Part shown: piece by piece, positions 36,827 to 49,486 of the stretch | How positions within the stretch are numbered: the stretch's first letter is position 1 | Layout: each line of letters opens with the position of its first letter | NCBI RefSeq assembly: GCF_000346465.2 | Contig: NC_034013.1 | Span: forward strand, 17,543,624-17,607,623 | Source: Prunus persica | Taxonomy: Eukaryota; Streptophyta; Magnoliopsida; Rosales; Rosaceae | Length of the DNA stretch: 64,000 nucleotides | Direction of reading: 5' to 3' | Notes under the pieces: generated by a model | Seen by the model: the letters and a program-made list of their open reading frames with translations, nothing else | The model's database searches: none | What the model was told of the DNA's origin: nothing | Position numbers and translations under genes: made by a program

Positions 36827-38311
36827 AAAAGCTTGGGAGTAATATTCTCCTCGAGGACCTATGTTATCGAGAACAGTCAGTTACTTTTTTTTTTTTGTTC
36901 TTGTAGTTGCTTTAAAGTTTATTTAGGTTTTTGTTGGAAATGTTGGACATGTTGGATTTTATCATTATGTTGACTATATGGCTTTGAGGCCTCGTTATTT
37001 TGAGCTGTGGTTTTCGAATTAAGATATTATATTGGCTTTTCATCCTCAGTTAAGCATTGAATTTGATAATCAAATTCCATATTAGTTAACATTGTTTATG
37101 TGATTACTGCCATGGCGAGATGTCATGAAACATTTACCCAACGGGGTCAAGTTTTTAGCTATCGGTGGCATTTGAGTGCTGCCTGCAAGTGGCTTGATCG
37201 AGTTTATCTTTAGTGAAGCTTAATTTTGAGCTTATTTGCTAAACTGATCGAGTGCATAATAATTGTTCCATTTTAGCGCATGTATTGTCAGTTATTTTTA
37301 GAGTTAATTCACTGTAACATATTTCGATGCCCTGCCTGCCAACGTAGTATTGTATTCCATTTGGAGATTGAGGTGATGCGAATTCACAATTTTAACATCA
37401 CTACGATACACACTAACCTGATCTGATATGATATGCTGCTGATCGTATTGTGAGAGACTTAAAATGAAATTGAACCAGAATAACCCCATACTGCTTATGT
37501 AAAGTAAACGTTTCAGCACTGAGGTAAAACTCTTAAATAAGAAAGAGATCTGATTTACCCACTTTTTTTTTGTTCACTTACACTCCTTTGTTAGAAATTA
37601 TATATTCACTCTTTTTTTGTTCACTTACATTACCTTTTTAAAAAGGTAATGTAAGTGGAAAAAAAAAGGGTTAAAAAGCTGAAAATTGAGTTTGAATTCT
37701 TGTCCTTTTTTCCCTTCGCATTCAAGAAACAAACAAACGAAATTCACACCGTTAGACTGCTACGCAAAACTAGCAAAACTAACACCATTTACTAACATCA
37801 AATATGGCACCATTCTTCAAATTGTAAGAAAATTTATATTTTCAATGAATAGTCGCTATACAGCTGTAACTCATCAAAATTGGTTGCTCAAGGCAACCAA
37901 AGAAAATTATACGTACATTTTACAAGACTTCTTAGATAAATAGAATCCTACAAAAGCTCCAATTTTTTTTTTGGCTAATGTGACGAAAGAGCAATCGAGG
38001 TTAACACAAGCGCCGTAGTAGCATCACTAACACAAGAATCCCAGTTCCAAATCCTCTGTATATGCTACAGTACACTTCACCTTTTTTTCTATGTCCTCAC
38101 GAGCTGGTGATAACTTCAACAAAACTGACTTAGCTGGCTCATTGTCACCAGCAAAGATTATTAGAAATCCTTCTCAATGATTTGCCTGCCTGCAATCAAA
38201 TGGTCCTAAACATTGCGTAACCGGTTTTTTGACTTCCGTATTCTACAGATGTACTAGCTTTTATATGGCTACTATCAAGGCCCTTTTTTCATGTGCATAG
38301 ATGAAAACTTC
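36827..38311. other. Convergent 3' interval of RACK1 and MYB4R1
   Basis: 3' UTRs plus AT-rich DNA. A perfect 36-bp palindrome lies at 37622-37657 (listed separately). No gene is supported. Confidence 0.5.
37622..37657. repeat. Perfect 36-bp palindrome
   Basis: The left arm CACTTACATTACCTTTTT (18 bases) is the exact reverse complement of the right arm, with no loop. Outer flanks are T-rich on the left and A-rich on the right and extend the symmetry imperfectly. A partial relative of the left arm with its T-tract lies at about 37563-37582. Confidence 0.95.
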
Positions 38312-38449
38312 AAATATCACCTTGGCTTCTGGTTATCACCTCTGCGAGACTGACGCTGCCTGTTCTTTGATTTATTTCACAAATATCACCTTGGCTTCTG
38401 GTTATCACCTCTGCGCGACTGACGCTGCCTGTTCTTTGATTTATTTCGC
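38312..38449. repeat. 69-bp tandem duplication across the MYB4R1 stop codon
   Basis: Copies 38312-38380 and 38381-38449 differ at two positions. In the minus-strand gene the upstream copy (38381-38449) encodes the last residues and the stop (TGA at 38386-38388). The second copy is now 3' UTR. Confidence 0.95.
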
Positions 38450-41400
38450 AGAAAGCAAGCGAGTGTTGTATCACCAGCCTCATGATCACCTTCTGCGCCA
38501 ATGTTCACTATTTCCCTCACAGTTTCACAATGATCAACCCCATGTTGTTTTCCTATATCTACTGCACCAGGCTCATTACCAACAGCCACAAAGGGCACTT
38601 GGCTTCGATCATTAGACTGATCTACTCTTTTCGGAAGCGGCTCTGATCTTGTCGTTACACCTGAGGGAGGGCAAGCGTGAGGACCGCTTTTGGCAGTTTG
38701 AGGGTGCCTCTTCTTCAATTTCTTTTTCCTCCAGGAAGCAAGAACAACATCATCAGTATCACCATCACTTTCTGGATCAATGGCCACCACTTTCCTCACA
38801 GGTTCTTGTAAGCCAGCCTTCCACCCACTGACTAACTTTAGTCCATCAGGCTCCTTGTCACTAGCCATGGTGTTACCATTCAAATGACTAGACTGCACGC
38901 TGCAAGTTGGCATTCTTTCTGAAATTCTATCATCACAATGGACTATAAACTCATCATCTTTCCGGAAAGAGACTATTTGATTTCCATCGCAAACTTTATT
39001 CATTTCAGGATGCACTTCAGATCCCTCCTCTATACTGTTTGCGGGGCACTCCTGAACAGCAGAATCAGAAGCTACAAGCTTTCTCTTCTTTTTTCCATTG
39101 ATTGAGGGGACAGGGCCAAGCTTTCTCTTCTTTGATTTATTGCGTAGAAAGCAAGCAAGTGTAGTATCATCTCCATCTGATGTTCCTACAATCTGATCTG
39201 AACAAGACATTTCCCTAGGTTCTTTGTGTGTATCCTGCTCACAATGAGTACCTTTGTGCCTTATGCGTCGCTGTTTACGAACTTTATTCTTCGTATTTGA
39301 GGCATCATGTCCATCACATGTCTCAACCTTATCAAAACTATCTATCTCAGATACCTTGGAACAACTTTGACCATTTTTTTGCCTCCTGGATCTAATCTTC
39401 TTCGAAACTTTGCTGCATTGCACAAAAGGTATATATGGTAAGCATGAATAAAGCAGGAGTAAAATGGGGCAATATTGTATGCATTCTCCACTTGTTAATA
39501 CAAGAAATATAAAATTCTAAGGAAATTCGTGGAAATATGTTGTGTTTGCTTCACCATAAAATAGGTAGGGGGAAATTGTAAAAATTTACTGGGTAAACAT
39601 AATTTTCTGGGTATTTGAACATTATACCTTAATTTTCCTTTCTGCTTCCTAGAATAAGTTAAAGTTTTGGTTGAAGTAACAATTGGCGGATGAAAATCAT
39701 TAGGGCCAAGGGCTGGACGTTCTGTCTCCCGATCAACAAAGTTGCACATAAGAGCCACCTTTCTTATTCTTTTCTCTTCTTTGAGCAAGCACACGTCATC
39801 TGGAAATAACACCTTCCATCTCCTGCTCAAAATGAAAGTCAGAAAAAATAAGTGCAGGCAACAAAATAAATGAATAAAACAATTTGACATAATCAGGACC
39901 CCGTACCTCCAGCACATATTATCAGTACGTCTAGGCACACATGCAGCAACTTTGGACCAGCAATATCCATATTCTGCAATGGCTTCTCTCAATCTTGAGT
40001 CCTCTTCTTCAGTCCATTCACCCCACTTCAAAGAAGGTTCTAAAGAGTTGACATATCTGCAACATAAATTGAAAATTAACAATTTTCTTAAATTGGTAGC
40101 TTCTACGCTTGACTTCAGAATGTGGTGATGTACCTATCTCTACACTGTGCCTGAGTTCGACCAGGCACAAATTGAGCTGTTTTATTCCAATTTTTGGGGC
40201 CAAAGAGCATTTGAGCCACTTTCAGACGTTTGTCTTCCTCTGGAGTCCACCTACCTTCTCTTTTCCTGGTTGGATGAAGAGATTTCTTCCATCTGTACAG
40301 TACGAAAAATTATCATTACCATTAATGAGGCTCAGAAAATGCTGCCAGAATAAAACCAGATTCTAATCGAGGGAAACTAAGAATGCAAAGAATGGATTAA
40401 TTTTATAAGATTTTCCAGGAGGAAAGACAAGAAGACTTTTCCAGTGTTTGTGTTGAGTTGAAGCCATAAGCAAAATATAATATAGAAAATAATGTTCTAC
40501 AAAGTAAATTTTTTAAATCTACCAAACATAAACTTTTCCATCTCAGAAAACTTGTGTCAGAAAAAAGAATAGAGCATGAACTATCAAGTGAAGTATATAA
40601 TCCTTGGTGGTGCAACAATAAAACTTCAATCTAACACCGAAACATTTAGCCATCTATATTACAGAATATTCAATGTCTATTCAGAAAGTAACTCAACTTG
40701 CATATCTCCTCAACGGGAATTACCATGCTCTTTCTTCAATATCAAAAGAATAATATGTAATGAACTTCCCAAGTCAGCAATATACAGCTTCAAAATTTGA
40801 ATAAGAAACATTCATAGAAAACTAACCTATTAGAGCATTGGGAACCAGTCCGTCCTTCCAAAGCAGAAGCAACAGATTGCCAATCACCTTCACCCAAAGC
40901 TTCTACAGCTGAGCGAAGTCTTGCATCCTCATCTTTGGTCCACTCCCGTTTCAGTATGGAAGCATTTAGGCTCCTTTGATAGCGTGCCAAGCACTGAAAC
41001 GGAGTCCTGTTTGTCCCCAACAATACTGCAACATTAAACCAATTATCAATCCCCTTCTCCTGGACAAGATGCAGAAGATTCTTGTCCTCCTTCGCAGTCC
41101 ATGATTTGTGATTGATTAAAGGATCCTCCCAGTTCAACCACCTGCAAGGATTAATCAGATAAATCAAGCTAAAAGAAACTAAAGAAAAGATGACCATGTG
41201 ATAATCGTTATTGTGGTCAGATAAATACAAGTTACTGATAGTGTCACAGACATCTGTGATGGCAATCATTACAGACGCGATCAACACCACTGTTTTGAGT
41301 AAAGCACATGTCATGTATGGGTCCCACCTTTTATGACCTATGCTGACCTTGCATTTTTTATCAAATCCAACAATGATAAACGTGTCTGTGATGGTGACCC

Positions 41401-43975
41401 CATAGACGTCTGCCAAAACTCGCTTCATTGAAGTATACGAATGCTTCAGGAAAATCAATACAGACAAAAACGCTAGTCAAGAACCGCACAGGTTGAGACG
41501 TGAAACAAAATGAAGATGAACCGCACAGGAGTGACAAACCCCTTGAACTCAGTTGCTCACTCAATCTTAGTCGTTCATCAAACGAACATTATTATTTTGA
41601 TTCAGTATAGATTACCGACTAATTTTTGTAAAATTGTAAACACAACGTTTATAAGTGTGACAAATCATATACTCAGCCCAGCCCCTAGACATAAGGTCTC
41701 TTCCCAAGGTTGAAAAAAAAAATTGAAATCATAACTATTCTTAAAAATAAAAAAACGGAAAAAGAAGTGTTGGCCAATAAGGTGTCAATATTGATTGGAA
41801 CTTTGAAACATACAAGAGATTCAGAAACATATTATCTATTTATGTATTTATGTATGTCAACATGATGACACAAATAAACTAATTTTACATTTTCTTGCGT
41901 GACTTAGAAAAATGAAGTGAATAGATTAATTAGAAAGATTAATGGCATAACAAAAATGTACCATTACAAAAGCTCATACCTTGCTTCACATTCTGCACCA
42001 GAACGACCAACGATATACATGGAAGCCAACTGCTCCCAGTTAACCTTAGGCAGGAATTCTCTAATTTTTTCTGGGGTAATTTCAAGATCTTTGATTGAAG
42101 CCAAAATGTCATCGATATGATTAGAGTCTCCATACGGTCTCTCAGAACAACTGTCAAGGATTATATGTAGTTAGGGAAGGCATGTTTAAGAAACAATGTG
42201 AAGTTTCATTAAATAAAAAATACAACAATGCAGTCAAGATAGTCATGTTTTCTTTTCCCAAAAGAAAAAAAGAAATCTCCTTTCTTATTTAGCCAAGAAG
42301 GAGCAAGTCAAACAAAAGTATTCTACATTTCCACTCTCCTATAAACCATAATCAATCAAATAAGTTTGATAGAGCACTTAAAAAATTAATGAAACATGCC
42401 ATAAAAAATGATGAAATAAGACAGAACAAACCTCGATTCATGTACAGAAAACTGAAGCACCATTTCTTGAAATTGTTGTCTTATTCCCTTTTCAAGGGCT
42501 TTCTTTTCGGCCTTTGACCATTTTTTTCGATCTAATGAATGCAGAAATTTCGTCAATGTCATTCTGTAGTTAGCAACATGTGAATTCTCTTCTGGGCCAT
42601 AAAACATAGCTGAGATCTTTTTGTCATGAGCCTGCAGAAATAATAGGTGACCTCGGCATTAGAAGGAAGCCCAAAAATATCAATAGTACAAGGCAAAAGT
42701 TTTGCAGAAACCAATCAGAACACTATTGCATTTGCAAATGCCCATGCAATCCTATAAAAGTCAGCTCAAAGAAGTAAATCCTATAGAGAAAAGCTAGTAA
42801 TCTAGCCAATGCAGGTATTTCCTTTCCCTCTGTTCATCCCGAAGGAATTATGTGCAGCTTTAGAATACTTACCTACCAGCTACCCCTCAATCTAAAGTAG
42901 ATAACTAGTTCATATATACCAAAAAAGAAAAAGAAAAACAACTTAATAACTGCTTGGGAAAGCTAGTAAACAAATAAGCAACTAACCTTTAAATCCCTAA
43001 ACTTCCTTGGCCTGTTCACCAAAATTAACTGGACACGAGGATCCTTCTTTTGGGACAATGCCTCCCCTGTTCGTTTTTTGCAAGAAACTTGAAAGTCTTT
43101 AAGGATTTTGACACGTTCCTTCAGTTTTCTGTTCTCCTCAATTTTTGCTTCAATTTGGACCAACTTACTCCGAAGAAACTTCTGACTGGACCTATTCTTC
43201 TTAATGGCATCCATAAACACCTGAGCAGACTTTGGGAAGGTTGAGTATTTGGCTGGCAACGTAGATGGCCTGCAAGAATCAGATTGTTGCAACTCAATCG
43301 AAGCGGAAGGCTGTCCCTCAGCATTGTCACTCAGTGGATGGATGGCCATACATGCATCTTCAGTACCCTGAGAACTTTCATGAGCAATTTCATTGCAAGT
43401 TTCCTTCACTGGTTTGCAAGTATCTAAAAATCCAAAAACAATCAAGTTTTCTGAGGTGCAATAAAATTGTGGACGACGAGCAGATGAAAACTTGCAAATA
43501 TATGACAACAGCAAAATTGACGCACACAAAGACAACAAAACAAATGCGTATACATTGAATTTCAAGTACCGTTTTGGTAGGCTGCGAAACGTTTCTGAAC
43601 GGAAAGAAGCGTTTGGTAATCGTCCTCTTCGTCGTCGGAGACAGCAGGCGGCAATGAACTCAAAGGCTTCAGAGACAGAGGCTCGCAAAAATTGGAAATA
43701 TTCGAGAATCGACTCCTTATTTTCCGGAGCAACTCAATGTCATCGTCGCCTTCGTCGGAGTCGGATTCGGACTCTGAACCGGAGGCGTGGCGGGGGTCGT
43801 CGCCGCCGTGGTTGTTGTTGTTGGGGTTGAGGTCGTCGGGGTTCTTGCCGGTGAGCATACAGGCACGCCTTATGGCTTCCATGTCCTCGTCGAAATCTTC
43901 GTCGTCATCTTCTTCTTCTTCTTCTCTATCGCTGCCGGAAAACTGGTCCTCTTCGCTTCCGGTGAGAGGAGACAT
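38386..43975 (-). CDS. MYB4R1: MYB4R1, SNAPC4-like four-repeat MYB protein
   Basis: Exons 43570-43975, 42987-43423, 42432-42631, 41980-42150, 40827-41141, 40134-40292, 39907-40056, 39628-39822, 38386-39412 join to 3060 nt, 1019 residues. The N-part is very acidic (runs of E and D). A coiled-coil-like segment follows and then tandem MYB repeats with spaced tryptophans: HKSWTAKEDKNLLHLVQEKG, KREWTKDEDARLRSAVEALG, EGRWTPEEDKRLKVAQMLFG and WGEWTEEEDSRLREAIAEYG, each ending in a recognition helix such as TGSQCSNRW. This layout is that of the largest SNAPc subunit, which binds promoters of snRNA genes. The long basic tail has a repeated TTLACFLRNKSK motif. All introns are GT-AG. AtMYB4R1 is shorter (about 850). 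The role in snRNA transcription is inferred from the family. Confidence 0.95.
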
Positions 43976-46265
43976 TGCGAGTCTGAGAGGCGGGGGCGTT
44001 CCGCGTAATAACGACTAACGAATGATTATTTTGCGAGTTAAATTGTGGGTTATATAAAGACGCGACCGCTTTCCAAGTTGGAGTTTGTGGCCCAACAAAT
44101 GCTTGGGTTTAAATATGGGCTTTTGAGTTTCTGTTTTTTTTTAAAAAAAAATTTGGGGCCTTGTGTTTGTAGGATGCAATCGAACCTCATCTTGGATTCT
44201 TCCTCTGCCCAAACCAAACCAGTGATAAAAAAAAAAAAAAAAAATCTATTATCCAAAAAAATAAAATTTCTTTTTTTATGTTAATAAAAATAATTTAGAA
44301 ATAGAACCATTTATTATATGAGGGTAATACAATCAAAGAACCCAATTAAAGATTAATGGGATTGGGACATGAATATAACATCAAACCGCGCGGAAGCAGA
44401 TATATACCAACCAACTGTTTCGCTTTTATGCAATGGAAAATTATCTTATAAAAATTAATATAGATTCAAATTTCTATTAAGGAATTGGATTTAATCTTTG
44501 AATTTCGTGATTTTGATATAAGTTTTTTATTTTTGCGCTACATAGAATTTCATTCCCTTTTTAATATTTTATGATGTAATCTTTTTATTATTTTATTTTT
44601 AAAATCATTTTTTGTTCGAATGTTACCCTTTATGACTTGAATCGGGTAATAGTCATTTATGTCATATTGCATATTGCATAGGTATATATATGTTTATTCA
44701 TATTTTTAACATCCATTCCCTTAGATAAGGGTTTGTCAAAATTAGAACTTCATGATTCTGTAAACAGTGAGTTAGAATCTACTCAAATAGGTCTTCTAAT
44801 TTATGTTCCTAACACTATTTACCTGTATGTTAGGTATATAATTTAATGTGGGTGCTTGTCTGATCGATTGGTATAATATGTGAGTCTTTACTTTTTATTC
44901 GTTAAATTGTATTTTATCGATATATTAGAAATATTATCAAGGAAATAATTCAAAATTTAAATTATGGAATTCAATTACAAGGAAATAATGCATTAATTTT
45001 AGATTTTCAATGTGTTTTCCTTATTTACCTCAAAGGGTAAAATCGACATAACAAAAAAGTAATAAATGTCAAAGGACCTACATCTAAAACAAAAAACACG
45101 AGGATTAAACTCAATAACAACTAATCCTTTTTGACCTAGATCTAAGAAATCCAAATTAAATTTAATTGTGACAATTGAAAATAAAGTTTAAATTATTCTA
45201 AAGGTAATGCTAAGCTTATCATATTTTTATATCACATTGTGTGCCTGTGGAGCCCAAATTTCAGAAAGAACAAACAAGATAGCTAGTCGGGGGAAGATGA
45301 ACACATTTTCCCTTGGTAAAAGAAAAAAATATAATATATTTTGCCACTCCTATTACTTATTATTAGGGCACGTAGTGTAGTGATGTCAAACAGTCATGAG
45401 ATTTGGCACCATCAACAATATACACGCGTAATAAGATTGTAAGCTGATGCTCAAGTTCAACTGAAACTGACTTTCTTTATATTTATTCCCCAGTGACACA
45501 GAGAGATGACCAAAGCCGTGTGCAATGCACCAAACATACAGTTAGGTTTGAGCATTTATGAAACGTTACATGCGTTACGAGGGGCATATTTATTTATTTA
45601 TTTTGTACATTTGATTTCGATTTTATGTAGAATTGAATTTTATTATTGCCAAGAAGATCATGTGGAATTTATTGAATTACATAGTTTACAGACATCATGA
45701 TGAGATGCGATCTCAGAATGCCCCAATTTATTATTATGTAAACGGATGAGATGAATAAATACGGCACAACTATATATATGTATGTGTGTGAGTGGGAGAA
45801 TAAGGCATGAATAACATGATACAAGATAAACGAGTCGTAACACATGATCTAATCTCAAAAATAAGTTGAGTAAGAAATTCCATAAACTTAAATCATTTTA
45901 TTTTCATTTCTTTCTGATACGGCGTAGACTAGTAGGTGATGAGAGAGAGAGAGCTTCAACTTCTCAACTTTTCTCATTTTCATTTCCATATAAGGATACA
46001 GATATTGACAAGATAGAAAAGAGCAGTTTCTGAACATTGACAAGACAGGGGATGGATCATAAGCTGTAAGCTGTAACTGGTTTGTTGGCGTATGCAGCAA
46101 TCAAGAACCCTCTCTTTTTAAATTCATTGATACATCCCTTTCACCATATATAGTAATAATAGTACTCCATCTCTGCATCTTTTTTTTTAAGAGAAAGAAA
46201 AGAAGAAGAAAGAATTATCAAGAACCATATTATTAATTCCATTTCCATCTATAGAAACAGCAAAT
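43976..46265. other. Divergent interval between MYB4R1 and alpha-dioxygenase
   Basis: AT-rich. The left end holds the MYB4R1 promoter and 5' UTR. At about 45200-45265 there is a half copy of the MITE seen at 27336-27465. A TATA-like CATATATAG at 46145-46153 lies about 115 bp before the dioxygenase start codon. No gene is supported. Confidence 0.5.
45200..45265. mobile_element. MITE fragment related to 27336-27465
   Basis: AAGCTTATCATATTTTTATA then ATTGTGTGCCTGTGGAGCCCA lines up with the left half of the element at 27336. The matching right half is not visible, so this is probably a truncated copy. Confidence 0.55.
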
Positions 46266-46367
46266 ATGGCCTTCTTTCTCTCTTCTTGTTCTACCTTCGT
46301 TCATCCCCAACTCCAGCCTATTGTAGCCAAAATGACTCTCCTTGACACCTTGTTCTTCTATGTAATC

Positions 46368-46460
<93 letters not shown>

Positions 46461-49400
46461 ATATGAATGAACTCATGATGAATATATTTGAATCAGGTTA
46501 TTCATTTTGTGGACAAGCTGGGAATATGGCACAGACTACCAGTTTTCATGGGACTTGCTTACTTGGGTATCAGAAGGCACTTGCACCAGCGTTACAATCT
46601 TTTGCATGTAGGGAGAATCAACGGTCAGAAATACGATACCGAAAGACTGTCCTATCGAACGGCTGACGGGACATGCAATCACCCTCATGATCATCTGGTC
46701 GGGAGCCAAGGAACCTGTTTCGGTCGCAACATGCCTCCCTCAACCTCACCCTACGGGGTAAAGACTAACTCTTCCCTACATCTACTCTCTTCTCTTCTCT
46801 TCTCTTCTCTTCATATTTTGAATTAATGCATGCTTCTTCTGTTAGTTTGGCCTTCTGTCCCTTTTTTCTATTTTAAGTGGTAAAATAATTGTCCTAGTTT
46901 TGCACAGTTGCTGGAGCCTCACCCTGCAATTGTAGCCTCCAAGCTTTTGGCCAGGAAGAAATTCGTAGACAATGGGAAGCAGTTCAACATGATAGCCTGT
47001 TCATGGATACAATTCATGATTCATGATTGGGTTGATCATTTGGAGGACACTGAGCAGGTATATTATACATGTGAACAATTTTTTGATTGATTGATTAATT
47101 TCTTGCTAGAGAATATTCTAATTTTATGGTTGGTTGTGGAAGTACAGGTGGAAATTAAAGCTCCTGAAGAAATCGCAACAGGGTGCCCTCTGAAATCATT
47201 CAAGTTTTATAAGACCAAGAAAGTTCCCACGGCTTCAACTTCTTCAGACTCTGATTGCTTGAATGCAAGGACTCCCTGGTGGTAAGTATTGGTCAGTTTG
47301 TTTTTTGTTTTGTAACTCTAATTAAGTCCAACGTTCAATTTCTGCATTTGATTTCTGTGGTGAACAGGGATGGGAGTGTAATTTATGGGAATAACATGGA
47401 GGGCATGCAAAGAGTAAGGACATTCAAAGATGGAAAGTTGAAGATTTCAGGAGATGGCCTTCTAGAGCATGATGAGAATGGTATTCCTATCTCCGGCGAT
47501 GTTCGAAATTGCTGGGCTGGCTTCTCCCTCCTGCAAGCATTATTTGCCAAAGAACATAATGCTGCATGTGATATGCTAAAAGTAAGTTAATCTTAATTTA
47601 ATTATTCTCTTTTAATTTTTCCTTATTTTTATGTCAATATATATAACTAAAGGAGTCTATCCCAAAATTTTGTTTGTCTGTTGGCTTTGCAAAACACATT
47701 TGCAAGCAGGATTTGATCAATGTAAATCATATGTGTTGTAAAATTGTTTAGGTACATTACCCAGATTTGGATGATGAGAAGCTGTACAGGCATGCAAGAC
47801 TGGTCACTTCAGCTGTCATTGCTAAAATCCACACAATTGATTGGACTGTAGAGCTCTTAAAGACTGATACTCTTCTGGCAGGGATGAGGATCAACTGGTA
47901 ATTAATGAAATTGATTAAGATACATGGTCTAACCAATTTAATGAATCATATTTGGAATCAACAATGTTAAAGTAGGCTGCCTTGCCTTCTCTTGTTGAAA
48001 GAGCTTTAGTTACAACATGGATGATGTGCAGGGCAGTCAAATTTTTCTGTTTATTTCTTTCCAGCCCAGCATTCATTGAAAATCAAATTTTGATTGATTG
48101 TTTCTGTTGCAGGTATGGATTTTTGGGGAAGAGATTTAAAGATTTACATGGACATATTTTAGGACCAATACTTAATGGATTGGTTGGCCTAAAGAAGCCC
48201 AGAGATCATGGAGTTCCCTATTCGCTGACTGAAGAGTTTGTAAGTGTGTACAGAATGCATGCCCTGCTACCAGATAAACTCATCCTTAGGGACATTGAGT
48301 CTACAGCTTCTGAAGACAAATGTCCTCCAATACTTGAAGAGTATATATCTCTCTTTCCCATCTTAATTCACTCTGTATTTCCATAAGGCAGCATGAGGGT
48401 GAAGTTTTCTCAGTCTTTTTTCTTTTGTGTTTCTGTTTAAAGACCTAGCTTTAGCATTTCATGCAAAGCAAAGATTAAAATAAGCATTTTGAATTGATAT
48501 GTCCTGTTAATACTTTGTTCCTTGGTGCTGCTTTGTAGAGTACTCATTAAATGTCGCAAGGCCACAATGAAAGCATATGCATGACTGGCTGCTGATATGT
48601 TACAGGGTGCTTATGAGAGATATGGCGGGTAAGGAGGGAGAACGAAGACTGTCGACAATTGGAATGGAGCAGATGCTCGTATCGATGGGTCACCAGGCAT
48701 GTGGAGCTATCACATTATGGAATTATCCATCATGGATGAGGAACCTCATTGCACATGATGTTAATGGAGAAGATAGAGCCGATCCAGTTGATATGGCTGC
48801 ATTAGAAAGTAAACTATATTTCTTGCTTTCAATTCTCCTTTTGCCTTAATTTTAGAACACGGTTTATTAAGAGGTTTGAATATTTGTCTCATAACTCTTG
48901 AATCATGAATGGTTATTAGTTTATAGAGACAGAGAGAGAGGAGTTGCCCGGTACAACGAGTTCAGAAGGAACCTGCTGATGATTCCTATTAACAAGTGGG
49001 AAGATTTGACGGATGACAAAGAAGTTGTTGAGGCTCTGAAGGAGGTGTATGGAGATGATGTTGAGAAGCTTGATTTGCAAGTGGGTCTACATGCAGAGAA
49101 GAAGATAAAGGGCTTTGCCATTAGTGAGACAGCTTTCTTCATCTTTCTACTTATTGCATCAAGGTATATAATACATGCTCAAAACCCCACCTTACAAATT
49201 AAACAAAATGCCTGCATTTCTTTTGTTTTTGTGTCTGAATATTTGGTGATGTACTTTTAGGAGGCTAGAAGCTGATCGTTTCTTCACAACCAATTTCAAC
49301 TCCAAAACATACACAGAGAAAGGCCTTGAATGGGTTAACAAGACAGAGACTTTGAAGGATGTGATTGATAGGCATTTCCCTGAAATGACAAGAAGATGGA

Positions 49401-49486
49401 TGAAGTGTTCAAGTGCCTTTTCAGTGTGGGATTGGGAGCCAAACCCAGAAAGCTATATACCCTTATATTTGAGACCAGCTCCATAA
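46266..49486 (+). CDS. DOX2: Fatty-acid alpha-dioxygenase (alpha-DOX2-like)
   Basis: Exons 46266-46361, 46497-46757, 46908-47057, 47148-47281, 47368-47581, 47752-47897, 48113-48340, 48606-48808, 48920-49163, 49261-49486 join to 1902 nt, 633 residues. The enzyme is a haem protein of the peroxidase-cyclooxygenase superfamily that adds O2 to the alpha carbon of fatty acids, making 2-hydroperoxides. Key residues are present: distal His158 in WIQFMIHDW, catalytic Tyr380 and proximal His383 in SVYRMH, and the conserved TPWWDGSVIYGN. The N-terminus (HPQLQPIVAKM) and C-terminus (CSSAFSVWDWEPNP) resemble Arabidopsis alpha-DOX2 more than DOX1, as I recall them. Linkage to MIR159 fits as well. Intron 1 is mostly (TC)43. 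All introns are GT-AG. Relatives act in defence oxylipins or development; the role here is not shown. Confidence 0.95.
46371..46456. repeat. (TC)43 microsatellite filling alpha-DOX intron 1
   Basis: A pure 86-bp TC run inside a 135-bp intron (46362-46496), starting 10 bases after the donor. Confidence 0.97.

Noticed and set aside
43692..44018. Ser-rich and Val-rich open frames antisense to MYB4R1 exon 1
   Set aside because: They are shadows of the acidic Asp/Glu codon runs on the real strand.
46362..46466. Ser-Leu repeat protein reading through from DOX exon 1
   Set aside because: It is translation of the (TC)43 intron; splicing at 46361/46497 restores the enzyme.
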